DNA of 64,000 bases from Cryptomeria japonica (lineage: Eukaryota > Streptophyta > Pinopsida > Cupressales > Cupressaceae), in assembly GCF_030272615.1 (NCBI RefSeq), contig NC_081413.1:563456010-563520009 (forward strand). Direction: 5' to 3'. Below the pieces are notes generated by a model, which ran no database searches, was not told where the DNA came from, and worked only from the letters and a program-made list of their open reading frames with translations. The translations under genes were made by a program, and so were the position numbers. Below, piece after piece: positions 63,612-64,000 of the stretch. Position 1 is the stretch's first letter, and each line of letters begins with the position of its first letter.

Positions 63612-64000
63612 TGTTGGTAATTTGGAGGAATTTATTATGTGTTGCATTGATGTTTGGCATTGATGTCAACACTAGTTGTTTTGTTGTCTACCGGCTTCCG
63701 GTAGAGTGGTTGGTCTTTGATGTTGGTTTGGAGATTTGTCTTTGGTTTTGGTCTGGCTGTTGGAATTGGTTTGGATTGGTTATCATGTGTTTCTGATGTG
63801 TATCACATTTAGTTGGTTCAATATTTGGTGATCTAGATGCTATCATATGTTCTAGTAATCCTTTTGGTTACCGGTGAGGGTTTTACTAGCAGTGCTTTGA
63901 TGAAGATCTTTTGATGAATCCAATAAGTAGTGTTGGTGCGGCTTTTAGAAGGTTATCAGGATGTTGATGGTTATCATGTTCATGTTCCAGTTGTTTGTGG
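63612..64000 (+). repeat. 3' LTR of the 57.8-kb Copia (partial)
   Basis: It starts TGTTGGTAATTTGGAGGAAT and matches 57784-58180 in order. It is cut by the window edge. Confidence 0.93.

Larger units (their letters stand above)
57784..64000 (+). mobile_element. Copia LTR retrotransposon, 3' end outside window
   Basis: The 5' LTR at 57784-59008 (1225 bp), PBS, gag-pol and the beginning of the 3' LTR (from 63612) are present. The window ends about 390 bases into the 3' LTR, so the right TSD cannot be seen. The left flank is ACTCA (57779-57783). All three integrase catalytic residues and the RT YVDD motif are altered, so the copy is inactive. By eye the visible LTR parts differ by about 13%. It sits inside a Gypsy gag (56527-57783), a nested insertion. 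Confidence 0.93.

Overview
This is nuclear DNA from a plant, most likely a seed plant with a large, repeat-rich genome (a gymnosperm would fit, but nothing here proves it). The sequence is AT-rich, gene-poor and full of decayed LTR retrotransposons with tRNA-iMet-type primer binding sites. It also holds a plant chromovirus, a hAT transposase relic, a Mutator-type MITE and a plant mobile domain (PMD) fragment. I found no intact conventional host gene, no tRNA or rRNA gene and nothing bacterial.

Layout. 488-4170: a Gypsy element with two 798-bp LTRs and a perfect 5-bp target site duplication (TSD), keeping only gag and protease. 4171-7249: little recognisable, plus a perfect (GT)50 tract. 7250-11850 (copy A) and 14690-27580 (copy B): two direct copies of a roughly 4-4.6 kb unit. 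Copy B is broken by a hAT-family relic (about 17410-20180) and by a chromovirus (20856-27025, minus strand, chromodomain after the integrase). Copy A keeps the uninterrupted version of the chromovirus site. 28823-33771: a Copia element with AATAG TSDs, whose LTRs are the least diverged of the four pairs. 34056-37713: a decayed reading frame for a large protein I do not recognise. 38589-40420: Copia gag-protease and LTR relic (minus). 43330-44070: Copia LTR-PBS-gag relic (plus). 44269-46480: small tandem repeats and a hairpin. 47230-48560: Copia RNase H plus LTR relic (minus). 50700-51500: another LTR relic (minus). 53408-53588: a 163-bp Mutator-like MITE with a 9-bp TSD. 54480-55000: PMD fragment (minus). 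56527-57783: a Gypsy gag interrupted by a Copia element that begins at 57784 and runs off the right edge inside its 3' LTR.

How it works together. These are layered insertions, not a pathway. The duplicated unit came first and was then hit in copy B by the chromovirus; the Gypsy gag was later split by the 57784 Copia. By eye, LTR pairs differ by about 5% in the 28828 Copia and about 13-15% in the other three elements. Many internal stops sit at codons that look like former CGA, CAA or CAG, as expected from deamination of methylated cytosines.

The most novel items are the unknown protein at 34056-37713, the gag-protease-only Gypsy element, the duplication with a repeated membrane-peptide module, and the compact Mutator-type MITE. 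All identifications come from reading motifs and repeats by eye; no database search was run.
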